Of a stretch of DNA of 51,402 nucleotides, positions 16,562 through 24,488 are shown one piece after another. The translations under genes and the position numbers were made by a program. The stretch covers positions 1 to 51,402 of the forward strand of contig NZ_FOLO01000041.1 in the NCBI RefSeq assembly GCF_900112265.1, read 5' to 3'. The notes below the pieces were generated by a model. The model was not told the origin of the DNA, did no database searches, and worked only from the letters and a program-made list of their open reading frames with translations. Position 1 is the first letter of the stretch, and every line of letters starts with the position of its first letter. Source of the stretch: Pseudoalteromonas denitrificans DSM 6059 (GTDB lineage Bacteria > Pseudomonadota > Gammaproteobacteria > Enterobacterales > Alteromonadaceae).

Positions 16562-17119
16562 TTATTTATCTACTTCAACTTGGCCAAACTCAAGTTCTAC
16601 TGGTGTTGAACGACCAAAGATTAATACCGAAACTTTTACGCGGCATTTATCATAATCAACTTCTTCAACGACACCGTTAAAGTCAGCAAATGGGCCATCA
16701 ATTACACGAACCACTTCACCTGGCTCAAACAAGGTTGCTTGTTTAGGTGAATCTGCATTTTCTTCTAAGCGATTTAGAATGCGGTCAGCCTCTCTTTGGC
16801 TAATTGGTGCTGGACGTTCTTTGGTGCCACCAATAAAACCCATTACACGCTCAGTGCCTTTAACCAAATGCCAACTTGCATCTGTCATAGCCATTTTTAC
16901 AAGCACATAACCAGGGAAAAACTTACGTTCAGAGCGACGTTTCTGACCTGCACGCATCTCAACAACTTCTTCCGTAGGTACCAATACTTCTTCAAAAAGG
17001 TCTTCTAGGCCTTCTTGTTTGATATGCTCTTCTATTGTCAGCTTTACGCGTTTTTCGTATCCAGAAAAAGCTTGAACAACATACCAACGAAATTTTAATT
17101 CTTTATTCTCATCCGTCAT
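16562..17119 (-). CDS. nusG: Transcription termination/antitermination factor NusG
   Basis: NusG (185 aa; E. coli 181) binds RNA polymerase through its N-terminal NGN domain (WYVVQAFSGYEKRVK...) and couples it to Rho or to ribosomal S10 through its C-terminal KOW domain (FEPGEVVRVIDGPFADFNGVVEEVD at about residues 127-151). The motif FPGYVLVKM is intact. It starts 4 nt after the secE stop and is followed by a terminator, so secE-nusG appears to be a separate transcript from rplK. Confidence 0.98.
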   Translation of the reverse strand: MTDENKELKFRWYVVQAFSGYEKRVKLTIEEHIKQEGLEDLFEEVLVPTEEVVEMRAGQKRRSERKFFPGYVLVKMAMTDASWHLVKGTERVMGFIGGTKERPAPISQREADRILNRLEENADSPKQATLFEPGEVVRVIDGPFADFNGVVEEVDYDKCRVKVSVLIFGRSTPVELEFGQVEVDK

Positions 17120-17123
17120 AGGA

Positions 17124-17501
17124 TCAGATCTCCAAGCCAGTTAAAAAGCCAACGATTCTAAATAAAGCACCATCAAGACCCCAAAGGATCAATGCCATAA
17201 CAACAGTTGCTATCATTACGATAATTGTTGTGTGAATTGTTTCTTGGCGAGTAGGCCATACAACTTTACGCACTTCAATTTTAGCTTCTTTTGAAAAAAC
17301 AATAAAATCTTGTCCTTTCTGAGTTTGCGATGCAATACCCAATGCTGCTACTACTGCAACAACAACCCCTACTGCACGAATTAATACAGATAAATCTTCT
17401 AACATGTAGTTTCCAACCACAGCGCCGCCAAGCAGAGCGAAGGTTAAAATCCACTTAATAGGATCCATCGAACTAGACGGGGTTTCCACTTTAGTGCTCA
17501 T
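17124..17501 (-). CDS. secE: Preprotein translocase subunit SecE
   Basis: SecE (125 aa; E. coli 127) is the essential clamp subunit of the SecYEG channel in the inner membrane. Two N-terminal hydrophobic segments (about 15-31 and 36-58) precede the conserved amphipathic helix EAKIEVRKVVWPTRQET. A third membrane helix (about 92-111) follows, giving the three-helix enterobacterial type. The AAGG ribosome-binding site is 9 nt before the ATG. The gene lies downstream of tRNA-Trp and 4 nt ahead of nusG. Confidence 0.97.
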   Translation of the reverse strand: MSTKVETPSSSMDPIKWILTFALLGGAVVGNYMLEDLSVLIRAVGVVVAVVAALGIASQTQKGQDFIVFSKEAKIEVRKVVWPTRQETIHTTIIVMIATVVMALILWGLDGALFRIVGFLTGLEI

Positions 17502-17562
17502 AATTATTTACCTTAATAACAGACACAACAACCCTGCTCATTGGCAGGGTAATTCCTTCGAA

Positions 17563-17607
17563 TCTAAACTTAATAACCGGCTATTTAAACGTGCTATTAA
17601 GTTTAGA
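17563..17607 (-). other. 13-bp inverted repeat between tRNA-Trp and secE
   Basis: TCTAAACTTAATA (17563-17575) and its exact complement (17595-17607) can form a long AT-rich hairpin 13 nt beyond the tRNA 3' end. There is no U-run, so it looks more like a processing signal than a terminator. A further 7-bp hairpin (17531-17550, ACCCTGC/GCAGGGT) follows before secE. Confidence 0.5.
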
Positions 17608-17619
17608 CTAACTAATAAA

Positions 17620-17696
17620 TGGCAGGGGCGGAGAGACTCGAACTCCCAACCATCGGTTTTGGAGACCGCTGTTCTACCAATTGGAACTACGCCCCT
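17620..17696 (-). tRNA. tRNA-Trp (anticodon CCA)
   Basis: A 77-nt cloverleaf. The acceptor stem AGGGGCG/CGCCCCT is perfect, the D-stem is GTTC/GAAC, the anticodon loop CTCCAAA carries CCA, and the T-arm is GGGAG-TTCGAGT-CTCTC. The 3' CCA end is encoded. Compared with E. coli tRNA-Trp there is one extra base in the D-loop. The basal pair of the anticodon stem (27-43) is G opposite A rather than C-G. It is the first element of the secE-nusG transcript. Confidence 0.95.
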
Positions 17697-17711
17697 GCAA
17701 AGTGGATTGAC

Positions 17712-17739
17712 ATTATACTGAGGAAGCAAGTGAAAACAA
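17712..17739 (-). promoter_or_regulatory. Promoter of tRNA-Trp (secE-nusG)
   Basis: A perfect TATAAT (17712-17717) on the minus strand lies 15 bp before the tRNA 5' end. TTGTTT (17734-17739) sits 16 nt upstream of it. Position and sequence fit a sigma70 promoter starting just ahead of the tRNA. Confidence 0.7.
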
Positions 17740-17854
17740 GAGTAAAAGATGATCAAGTTGGTTTTTATGGATTATTATTATTAAAAAAGTCAGTTCCTAG
17801 TCTAAAGTATCAAAATAAACATGATAAATTACGTAATGCAGGGAGCAAAATTAA

Positions 17855-18784
17855 GTGAAACTATTTATTTCTATTTTAATTAATCTTTTTGGGGCAATTT
17901 TATTTATACCGCAATCTGGATATGCTGCTTATAAAGAAATATCACAATTTGGAGCTAACCCTGGGCAATTAAAAGCGGATATATATCTGCCCCAAAGTAA
18001 GAGTAAAAATCTGGTTGTATTATTACATGGATGTACGCAAAAAAATAAGTTGTTCGCAAAACAAAGCGGTTTTGAAGATTTAGCTGAAAATAAAAAATTT
18101 TTACTGCTTGTTCCGCAACAAATAAAATCTAACAATATAAACAATTGTTTTAATTGGTTTACTGAACAAGACACAACCAAAAACGCTGGTGAATCACTCT
18201 CTTTATATAATATGATCCACCAAATAAAATATGACTATCAAATTGAACAGATTAATATTCTAGGTCTATCTGCTGGGGGTGCAATGGTGTCTGTTATGCT
18301 AAATAATTACCCAAGGTTATTTAACAACGCAGCAATTATTGCTGGTCTACCGTATGGCTGTGCAAATACTTTAGATAAAGCACTTTCCTGCATGAAAAGT
18401 GGCCCAAAACAATCTATAGCCCAGCTCACTGCCTTAATGAGTCGCCAGCACAATAAGGATACAAAATGGCCAAACGTCAGTATTTGGTATGGCAACAAAG
18501 ACAAAACAGTTAATCCAATCAATTCAACTTTTATGGCTCAACAATGGGTTAAGCTATATGACAATAAATTAACTAAGTCTGTTCAAAATAAAAATCAATA
18601 TCAAACCATGCAATGGCGAGATCCATCCGGAAAAATCAAAGTTCAGCTAGTTCGATTAAACCAATTAACTCATGGTATGCCTGTTAAGCCTAATTTAAAA
18701 GGTACTGGAGGAGTTTTAGCTGATTATGTACTGCAATCACCTATCGCTTCAGGAATTTATCTCACAGAACTTTGGGGTTTGTAA
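17855..18784 (+). CDS. Secreted PHB depolymerase-family esterase
   Basis: A 309-aa protein with a signal peptide (about 1-24, ending GYA-AY). It has an alpha/beta-hydrolase fold of the poly(3-hydroxybutyrate) depolymerase/feruloyl esterase type (Esterase_PHB). Visible landmarks are LHGCTQ (residues 57-62), the nucleophile elbow GLSAGG with Ser139, an acid candidate Asp216 in GNKDKTVNP, and His273 in THGMP. It would hydrolyse ester bonds of polyesters or aryl esters outside the cytoplasm; the true substrate cannot be told. The start is GTG with GGGAG 9 nt upstream. It could be exported by the type II system encoded nearby, but that is inference. It has no close operon partner. Confidence 0.85.
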   Translation: MKLFISILINLFGAILFIPQSGYAAYKEISQFGANPGQLKADIYLPQSKSKNLVVLLHGCTQKNKLFAKQSGFEDLAENKKFLLLVPQQIKSNNINNCFNWFTEQDTTKNAGESLSLYNMIHQIKYDYQIEQINILGLSAGGAMVSVMLNNYPRLFNNAAIIAGLPYGCANTLDKALSCMKSGPKQSIAQLTALMSRQHNKDTKWPNVSIWYGNKDKTVNPINSTFMAQQWVKLYDNKLTKSVQNKNQYQTMQWRDPSGKIKVQLVRLNQLTHGMPVKPNLKGTGGVLADYVLQSPIASGIYLTELWGL

Positions 18785-18843
18785 ATCATTTTATCGATAA
18801 GAACCTATGACGTATGAAAAATTATTAATTTTTTAATATTCAA

Positions 18844-18859
18844 TTCCACAAAAATGGAA
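18844..18859. promoter_or_regulatory. Dyad upstream of the ArsR-type gene
   Basis: TTCCA-N6-TGGAA is a perfect interrupted repeat. It lies about 48 bp before the regulator's start and just upstream of a possible extended -10 (TGGTATTCT, 18863-18871). The placement suits an operator for autoregulation; this is inference only. Confidence 0.35.
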
Positions 18860-18907
18860 GTATGGTATTCTTTGAAATAGAAAGTATCAATATCTAATGG
18901 AAGCATA

Positions 18908-19201
18908 ATGGAATTAAACGCAATTGCGGATAAATTTTCTGAATTAGGGCATAAAACACGATTGACTATTTTTAAACAATTAGTAAAGGCAGGCAGTGAA
19001 GGTTTACCCGTTGGAAACTTACAGCAAACTTTAAAGATCCCAGGATCTACTTTATCTCATCATGTATCTCGTTTGATTAATGTTGGCTTAATTAAACAAC
19101 ATAGAGATGGCCGCACTTTATATTGCATAGCACAATATGATGCGTTGCAAGACGTTATCAATTTTTTAACTGATGAATGCTGCATTGATGCTTCTGAATA
19201 A
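18908..19201 (+). CDS. ArsR-family transcriptional regulator
   Basis: A 97-aa winged-helix regulator: FSELGHKTRLTIFKQLVKAG opens the fold, LQQTLKIPGSTLSHHVSRLINVGLI is the recognition helix region, and the wing is KQHRDGRTLYC. ArsR/SmtB proteins are small dimeric repressors released by metals or other signals. A Cys-Cys pair near the C-terminus (DECC) plus one cysteine in the wing (YC) could sense metal or thiol state. The usual ELCVCD metal site in the recognition helix is absent. Its neighbours are a secreted esterase upstream and a secreted NTF2-like protein downstream, so its target is not obvious. The regulated ligand is unknown. Confidence 0.85.
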   Translation: MELNAIADKFSELGHKTRLTIFKQLVKAGSEGLPVGNLQQTLKIPGSTLSHHVSRLINVGLIKQHRDGRTLYCIAQYDALQDVINFLTDECCIDASE

Positions 19202-19249
19202 AAATAACATTAAAATATTGATTGCATTAAATACAAAAAACTCGTTAAT

Positions 19250-19278
19250 TTGAACATTAATATTTCAATAAAGATAAT
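19250..19278 (+). promoter_or_regulatory. Promoter-like element close to the NTF2-like gene
   Basis: TTGAAC (19250-19255), a 17-nt spacer and GATAAT (19273-19278) form a good sigma70 match. The ATG is at 19290, so a transcript from here would have a leader of only a few bases. No ribosome-binding site is evident, consistent with leaderless translation or with use of another promoter. Confidence 0.5.
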
Positions 19279-19289
19279 AAGAATAGCAA

Positions 19290-19709
19290 ATGAAAAAATA
19301 TATATTGTTGGCAATAATACTGATCATGAGTCAAGTTTCATATGCCAAAACAGATAAAAATGACATTTTAAGCATAATGTCAATGCAGCAAAACGCTTGG
19401 AATAATGGGGATATTAAACAATATATGCAAGGCTATTGGCAATCCGAACAACTAAAGTTTATTGGTAAAAATGGTATAAAATATGGATGGCAAGAGACCT
19501 TAAAAAACTACATAAAATCTTATCCTGACAAATCTAGCATGGGACAATTAACTTTTGATATTTTAGAGGTGAATGTTATGCAAGATACTGCTTTTGTACT
19601 GGGAAAGTGGTCATTAAAAAGAAAATCTGACAATCCAAATGGTTATTACACTTTATTTTGGAAAAAAATAAATAACCAATGGCGCATCGTAATAGATCAT
19701 AGTAGTTAA
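19290..19709 (+). CDS. Secreted NTF2-like (DUF4440/SnoaL-type) protein
   Basis: A 139-aa protein with a signal peptide (about 1-19, ending SYA-KT) followed by a single NTF2-like cone-shaped domain. The pattern QQNAWNNGDIKQYMQGYWQS near the start, a central glycine-rich turn, and the final FWKKINNQWRIVIDHSS are typical of DUF4440 and SnoaL-like proteins. These are small ligand-binding or enzyme-like folds of varied function. It is preceded by the ArsR-type gene (89 bp) and is convergent with the UPF0149 gene. No catalytic residues can be assigned with confidence. Confidence 0.8.
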   Translation: MKKYILLAIILIMSQVSYAKTDKNDILSIMSMQQNAWNNGDIKQYMQGYWQSEQLKFIGKNGIKYGWQETLKNYIKSYPDKSSMGQLTFDILEVNVMQDTAFVLGKWSLKRKSDNPNGYYTLFWKKINNQWRIVIDHSS

Positions 19710-19739
19710 TAAAATATTCGGGGATAAATCCCCTACTAT
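19699..19739. terminator. Weak bidirectional hairpin between convergent genes
   Basis: GGGGAT-AA-ATCCCC (19720-19733) is enclosed by the complementary arms ATAGTAG (19699-19705) and CTACTAT (19733-19739). It lies at the junction of two convergent genes. The T-rich stretch that follows is imperfect, so termination strength is uncertain. Confidence 0.45.
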
Positions 19740-19768
19740 ATTTTAAAGGCTATAAATACTTATTTGTA

Positions 19769-20401
19769 TCAATCCCAGCCTTCATCATTAAATAACCCAC
19801 TGCTTACGGCTAAAGCCTCTACAAGCTCAGCAAAGCCAGATGCAAAATCAGGCATCATTTCTAACATTTGGCTGCTTAGAGTAGCAAAATCAATCTTTTG
19901 TTGCTCTGACTGCATATGCGCGCTTGTTTCGTCTGCAAAGTAGCTTAAGCAAGTTACTGCCATCGCAAAGGCTGAACGTAAGTCTATGTCTATGTTTTCA
20001 CATTCTAATAATTGTCCGGCATAACCTATACCCCTAACAAAACCTTTACTCCATAAATGCAGCTCGCTTTCATCTGTAAAATTAGCATTAACGTCTCTTT
20101 CTTCCATAAATGCTTTTGGTAATTTAAAGCCAGTTTCAAATACTTGAGTACTTAAATCATTATAAAGCGCCATTAACGCAAAAAGTTTATCATCAGATAA
20201 AGCACTTAAATCATCAGCTAACGCCTCTTTTAACCAAAGTTCATCTTCGACTGGCGAAGGTGCACAAATTAATGCAAATAAATACCCTTTCAATTGCATT
20301 AGACTCATTACATCATGAGCTGTTTCATCGCTATCTAGCCATTGAGAAAGAAGGTTTAACTCAGCATCTGAGAGTGACATTTGACTATAATTTGATTGCA
20401 T
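19769..20401 (-). CDS. UPF0149 (YecA/YgfB-like) family protein
   Basis: A 210-aa acidic, helical cytoplasmic protein. LSQWLDSDETAHDVMSLMQLKGYLFALICAPSPV at the start and WSKGFVRGIGYAGQL in the middle match the UPF0149/YecA-type fold. The family's function is not well defined. The start at 20401 overlaps the gspN stop by 17 nt and has AAGG close ahead. A second Met at residue 8 would remove the overlap but has no ribosome-binding site. The overlap places it as the last gene of the type II secretion operon, although no role in secretion is known. It lacks the C-terminal SEC-C zinc motif found in some YecA proteins. Confidence 0.75.
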   Translation of the reverse strand: MQSNYSQMSLSDAELNLLSQWLDSDETAHDVMSLMQLKGYLFALICAPSPVEDELWLKEALADDLSALSDDKLFALMALYNDLSTQVFETGFKLPKAFMEERDVNANFTDESELHLWSKGFVRGIGYAGQLLECENIDIDLRSAFAMAVTCLSYFADETSAHMQSEQQKIDFATLSSQMLEMMPDFASGFAELVEALAVSSGLFNDEGWD

Positions 20402-21155
20402 AACGACCTTGATTATCTGGACGACCTAAAAATTTAACTGCATCATGCACATCTTTAGGCATCTTTGCACTTGGTTTAACAAACCCTGATGCCGTTAGTT
20501 TATTTTTAGCTGCTAAAACAACATCTAACTGTAACCCTAAGTCATTACTTTTATTAACAGCGAATGTGATATTACCAGACTTACATTTACCTTTAGCTGC
20601 AATTTCATCAATTGAAAACCAGCCTGATAACCCCTGAACTTCTAATTGCTGAGTTGTAATATTCGCATTAAGCACTTCACAATAAGGCTCGCCTAATTCA
20701 TATTCTTCAATTTTAACTGTTACACGGCCTTTTGCATTGACAGGTAGAGGTAAATTAGCCTGAGATAACAAATCATTTATAGGAGCCCTTAAATTAGTAT
20801 TTTTCAATATAAGTTCATTTGATAACAAACCAAATTGAATACTTCCTTTACCCGATAATTCTGACTTTTCACGAATGTTGCCAAAGTTAATATCTGCAAC
20901 TAAATTGGCATAAAAAAGTGAGCTTGCCTGAATTGACCATTTCAAATTTTTGAAAACCTGCTGCTGATTTTTATCTTTATAAATCACTTGCGTGACAACC
21001 CCCTCCCAAACAGAACCTGATACATTTCCTATTTTCAATTGTTTAGGTAAATAAGGTTTTGCAACAGAAACTGCAACACTTGCAGGCATAAAGGACACAG
21101 TAAAAAATACAAAGGTTGCCAAAAATACAGAGGTTAAAAGTAATATTTTTTTCAT
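20385..21155 (-). CDS. gspN: Type II secretion system protein N
   Basis: GspN (256 aa) is an inner-membrane-anchored periplasmic component found in a subset of type II secretion systems and is often dispensable. One N-terminal membrane anchor (about 4-26) is followed by a beta-rich periplasmic domain. GNVSGSVWEG (about 43-52) is the typical family signature, and GRPDNQGRYAIKL lies at the end. It starts 5 nt after gspM and overlaps the UPF0149 gene at its 3' end. Its position after gspM matches the usual C-to-N order. Confidence 0.88.
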   Translation of the reverse strand: MKKILLLTSVFLATFVFFTVSFMPASVAVSVAKPYLPKQLKIGNVSGSVWEGVVTQVIYKDKNQQQVFKNLKWSIQASSLFYANLVADINFGNIREKSELSGKGSIQFGLLSNELILKNTNLRAPINDLLSQANLPLPVNAKGRVTVKIEEYELGEPYCEVLNANITTQQLEVQGLSGWFSIDEIAAKGKCKSGNITFAVNKSNDLGLQLDVVLAAKNKLTASGFVKPSAKMPKDVHDAVKFLGRPDNQGRYAIKL

Positions 21156-21160
21156 GCTTA

Positions 21161-21631
21161 TTATTTCTCTAAAATCAAACGGCTAACTTTAACATAACCA
21201 GTATTATCGTCTTTGCTCATGTCTATATTTTCGATTGAAACATTATGTTTTTGAACTAAAAGCGTTAACCATTCAACCAATTTATTGAACTCCACATTTT
21301 CAATGGTGAGTCTTAAAGTATTATCTTTTGGCTGCATTTTACTTAATGTAATTTGATAACGATTTCGAGTCGTGTTGACTATTTGACTTAAACTCCCTGA
21401 ACTTATGCTTGCTTTTGGGTTTGCCTGCTTTATTTTAGCAATACTTGTTTGCATCCAAGCAGATAAAGCTTGCTGTTTTTGTAAATCTTTAGACGAAGAT
21501 TCAATTGCTTGATTTAAAGGTCGCCAAACCCCCATAACAAAAATAAAAATAACAAATATACCACCGCCAAACATGAGTAATTTTTGTTCTTGTTCTTTAA
21601 GTGAATGCCAATATTCTAAAACAGCTTTCAT
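21161..21631 (-). CDS. gspM: Type II secretion system protein M
   Basis: GspM (156 aa) is a bitopic inner-membrane protein that partners GspL in the assembly platform. A short cytoplasmic N-terminus (MKAVLEYWHSLKEQEQKLL) leads into one membrane helix (about 20-36). A coiled-coil-like linker (40-75) and a small ferredoxin-like periplasmic domain that ends VKVSRLILEK follow. The gene is 16 nt after gspL and 5 nt before gspN. Length and topology are typical. Confidence 0.9.
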   Translation of the reverse strand: MKAVLEYWHSLKEQEQKLLMFGGGIFVIFIFVMGVWRPLNQAIESSSKDLQKQQALSAWMQTSIAKIKQANPKASISSGSLSQIVNTTRNRYQITLSKMQPKDNTLRLTIENVEFNKLVEWLTLLVQKHNVSIENIDMSKDDNTGYVKVSRLILEK

Positions 21632-21647
21632 TGTTTTTTCTCCTGGT

Positions 21648-22871
21648 TCATGACTGACGTCTCACTTTAACTTCACCAACAACATTATCACCGTCATTGT
21701 TTAATGAACCTTGAGATACTTCTAAACCCTGCTTTTCTAAAATTGATTTAACTTTACCAAAAGTCTGAAAGTCCTTACCTCTTGCTCTGACTCTGACTTC
21801 TTTTCTTTTATTATCATAACGGAGAGATTCAGGTTCAAAGCTTTCTACTTGTTTAAATACAACAACTAAGTCATTCATCAAATTTAAAAATCCAGCATCA
21901 CTGCCGCCTTCAATTTGTTTTAAACGATTTCTCAATTGATTTTTAATCAAATGAGGTCTTACTCTAGTACCCGGGAAGGCTGATTTATATTGAGAAATAA
22001 CATTTTGTTTTGCAACAACAAGTTGCTTATCAAGTTGATATACCTGAAAACCTTTCAAACCAAGCGTCATAAACAGTGCAATCCCAGCAGCTATAGCCGG
22101 TGCACGCCATACAGGCCTAATAATACGGGTTTGTTTTTTTACCTGATAATCGCCTTGAAGTAAGTTAAAACGACTATTTTTTAATTGCTTAGCAAAGATA
22201 GCCAGAGGTAAGTCGAAATTAGCTTCATCGCTTTCCAATTTAATATTCGAAAACTCAATTAAGCCCTCACTTGGACTAAAATGCCGCAAGGTCTCAATTT
22301 TAGCAGCTGTAAAATAAGGAGCTAACCAATCTGGTTCCACTTGAGCGATATGCCAATCATTTGTTTTAATAAGCCAATCTTGACCTAAACAAATAGCCGA
22401 TGCTTTTTCATCTTCTAGTGGTAACAATAAAGCATCTGGTAGTACTTTTTCAGGCATAAGTTCAAATTTGGCTAAACAATCTAGCCAAGTTTCAAACCAT
22501 TTTTTATTTAAAATAGCGACCTGAATACCATGCTTTACTTCTGATTCAACTACTTCTTCAAACGGCTCATCAATAGCAATAAATAGTTCATCAAGATCAC
22601 AGGCTAAATCATCTTCTATAATAAAAGGTAAAGCCTGTTGTAGTTTTCGATTCCACTTAGCTGGCAAAGTTACTTTTTTCAACTGCACATCAGCAGCAGG
22701 TAATAAAGCAACAAGCTGACGCCCTGCAACCTTTTCAGTCAAAATATTTAATTCATTTGCATCATTTAATTCGCCACTGGCGATAATTTCATGCTCAGAA
22801 TTTGAATATATTAACCAGTGTAATTTATCTTCTTGGCTGTGGCCTAAACGTATAATTAATGTCTCGCTCAC
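21648..22871 (-). CDS. gspL: Type II secretion system protein L
   Basis: GspL (407 aa) links the cytoplasmic ATPase GspE to the inner-membrane platform. The N-terminal cytoplasmic actin-like domain (about 1-235) begins MSETLIIRLGHSQEDKLHWL. A single membrane helix at about 255-272 follows RIIRPVWRAP. The periplasmic ferredoxin-like domain with FEPESLRYDNKRKEVRVRARG completes the protein. The start overlaps the gspK stop by 4 nt (ATGA type), indicating coupled translation. Confidence 0.93.
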   Translation of the reverse strand: MSETLIIRLGHSQEDKLHWLIYSNSEHEIIASGELNDANELNILTEKVAGRQLVALLPAADVQLKKVTLPAKWNRKLQQALPFIIEDDLACDLDELFIAIDEPFEEVVESEVKHGIQVAILNKKWFETWLDCLAKFELMPEKVLPDALLLPLEDEKASAICLGQDWLIKTNDWHIAQVEPDWLAPYFTAAKIETLRHFSPSEGLIEFSNIKLESDEANFDLPLAIFAKQLKNSRFNLLQGDYQVKKQTRIIRPVWRAPAIAAGIALFMTLGLKGFQVYQLDKQLVVAKQNVISQYKSAFPGTRVRPHLIKNQLRNRLKQIEGGSDAGFLNLMNDLVVVFKQVESFEPESLRYDNKRKEVRVRARGKDFQTFGKVKSILEKQGLEVSQGSLNNDGDNVVGEVKVRRQS

Positions 22872-23854
22872 TCTACGCCTCCAAATTTACGCGCCAGTAT
22901 GCTGACTTTGTTATCTTTTATTTTCATTACTGATGTCATTCTAAATCGGCTTTCAGCAAAAGTTGTATTAGCAATTAATTGAAAATACTCACTATTTACC
23001 ACATATTGTTTATTTTTTTGATCAATTTTTTGTGTTAACTTTTCATTTGCATCAGATTTAAACTGTTCAATGTCACTCCAGCCTTCAGGTTCTCTGGCAC
23101 TTATGATTTCTTCTGCAATGCTATTATCTGTATCTAATAATGCAGCAAGTAATGTCACCTGCTCTGATGTAATTGTATTTACATTTATTTCAAACAAATC
23201 TGAGTTTGGAATAATGCAAATATACGGCAATAACCTTTCAACAACTAAAGGATTAAAACCTTTGATTGTACGTAATTCTGAAGTTGAAGCTAAAAAATGA
23301 TTGGCCGTTAAATATGGTACTTCTCTAGATAAATACTCATCTTCTTCCGCACCTTCAGGTCGACGACTATCATCCTCATCAATCCAATCTAGCAAGCTAT
23401 CAGCTAATTCTTCTTGCGTATTCTCTATCGGTAAGCTGTCTATCTCATCTAATTTTTCTAATAATTTAAGAAATACACCATGGATCTCTGGCAACTTGCT
23501 CGTTTGATTAGCTGCTGGCTTTGCTCTAAAAGCATTTAAATTTAAACATGCTTGTAAATCTGAAATTTTTCCACTAATCGTACCACCTTCTACAGGAAAG
23601 GTAGCCTCCTCCTGTGCCCATGCCTGCTTTAAATGTACAACATTTTTATTTTCTTTTTTACTTTGTTTTAATGCTTGTTTAGCAAGCGCTTCGCCAGCAT
23701 AAGCATACCATTTTGCCTGTTGATGCTCTTGCAACATGCTATTTTTGTTAACTAAAACCATCATACGAGAGCTCATTTCAACGGCAAGTGTTGCTGCCAA
23801 TGCAACAACAAATAAGACAATGATCAGAGCTGCACCTGAGTTTTTATTTCTCAT
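22868..23854 (-). CDS. gspK: Type II secretion minor pseudopilin K
   Basis: GspK (328 aa with this start) is the large pseudopilin that caps the tip of the pseudopilus. The prepilin leader MRNKNSG is followed by AALIIVLFVVALAATLAVEM. It lacks the usual Glu at position 5, as is normal for GspK. The large helical domain contains LLDWIDEDDSRRPEGAEEDEYL, a family hallmark. I start at the ATG at 23854 because it gives a canonical short leader and has GGAG upstream. A GTG at 23872 would add six residues. It overlaps gspJ by 11 nt and gspL by 4 nt. Confidence 0.93.
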   Translation of the reverse strand: MRNKNSGAALIIVLFVVALAATLAVEMSSRMMVLVNKNSMLQEHQQAKWYAYAGEALAKQALKQSKKENKNVVHLKQAWAQEEATFPVEGGTISGKISDLQACLNLNAFRAKPAANQTSKLPEIHGVFLKLLEKLDEIDSLPIENTQEELADSLLDWIDEDDSRRPEGAEEDEYLSREVPYLTANHFLASTSELRTIKGFNPLVVERLLPYICIIPNSDLFEINVNTITSEQVTLLAALLDTDNSIAEEIISAREPEGWSDIEQFKSDANEKLTQKIDQKNKQYVVNSEYFQLIANTTFAESRFRMTSVMKIKDNKVSILARKFGGVE

Positions 23855-24488
23855 CACGAACATCTCCAGCACCAGGCACTAAAAAAACACGTGTGATTGG
23901 TTCCATATCTTTTAATTTCATTTCAATCGATATTGCGCGTGGTAATGATTTTTGTGACCATTTATCAAGCCATTTATCTTTTGAACCACGATACTTAAAA
24001 ATAAGTTCTTCAACATTTTTAAGTAAAATATGTTTGCGTGGTTGCGTATCATCTAAACTATCAACAAAAACTTTATAAACTCGCTCTAAATTATCGTCAA
24101 CGACTCTATAGGCAATGGCTTGAAGTTCACTACGTGGTAATAAGCTCGCCGGATTACGCCAACCATCTCTTATAAATGCAATGCCATCATATTGGCTTTC
24201 CATTAAATACCGACCAGAGATTAAATACTGCTCAACGCGGTCTCCGGCTTCGTTACGCCCCATCCTTTGTACCATTTGACTGAAATCTTGATCCATTAAA
24301 CGAAACGCTGTTTGCAATTCATTGAGTTCTGCTATAGTTTCTTCTGATGTTTCATTGGTACGAATTGCTGTATTGAGTATTTGATGACTTGCAACCACAA
24401 TAAAACCCAAAATCCCTAAAGCAACCATCACCTCTAATAAGGTAAAACCCGTTTGCTGATTTGAGTGTGATTTTAAAGTTATACTCAC
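23844..24488 (-). CDS. gspJ: Type II secretion minor pseudopilin J
   Basis: GspJ (214 aa) is a minor pseudopilin of the tip complex with GspI and GspK. The leader ends QQTG and is followed by FTLLEVMVALGILGFIVVAS with the conserved Glu5, the recognition site of prepilin peptidase GspO/PilD. The later regions MDQDFSQMVQR and IAFIRDGWRNP are typical. The start overlaps the gspI stop by 4 nt. No prepilin peptidase gene is present in this window. Confidence 0.93.
   Translation of the reverse strand: MSITLKSHSNQQTGFTLLEVMVALGILGFIVVASHQILNTAIRTNETSEETIAELNELQTAFRLMDQDFSQMVQRMGRNEAGDRVEQYLISGRYLMESQYDGIAFIRDGWRNPASLLPRSELQAIAYRVVDDNLERVYKVFVDSLDDTQPRKHILLKNVEELIFKYRGSKDKWLDKWSQKSLPRAISIEMKLKDMEPITRVFLVPGAGDVRDEK

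Noticed and set aside
17494..17721. Open frames reading across tRNA-Trp on both strands
   Set aside because: They are explained by the tRNA gene and its flanks; the products carry no domain.
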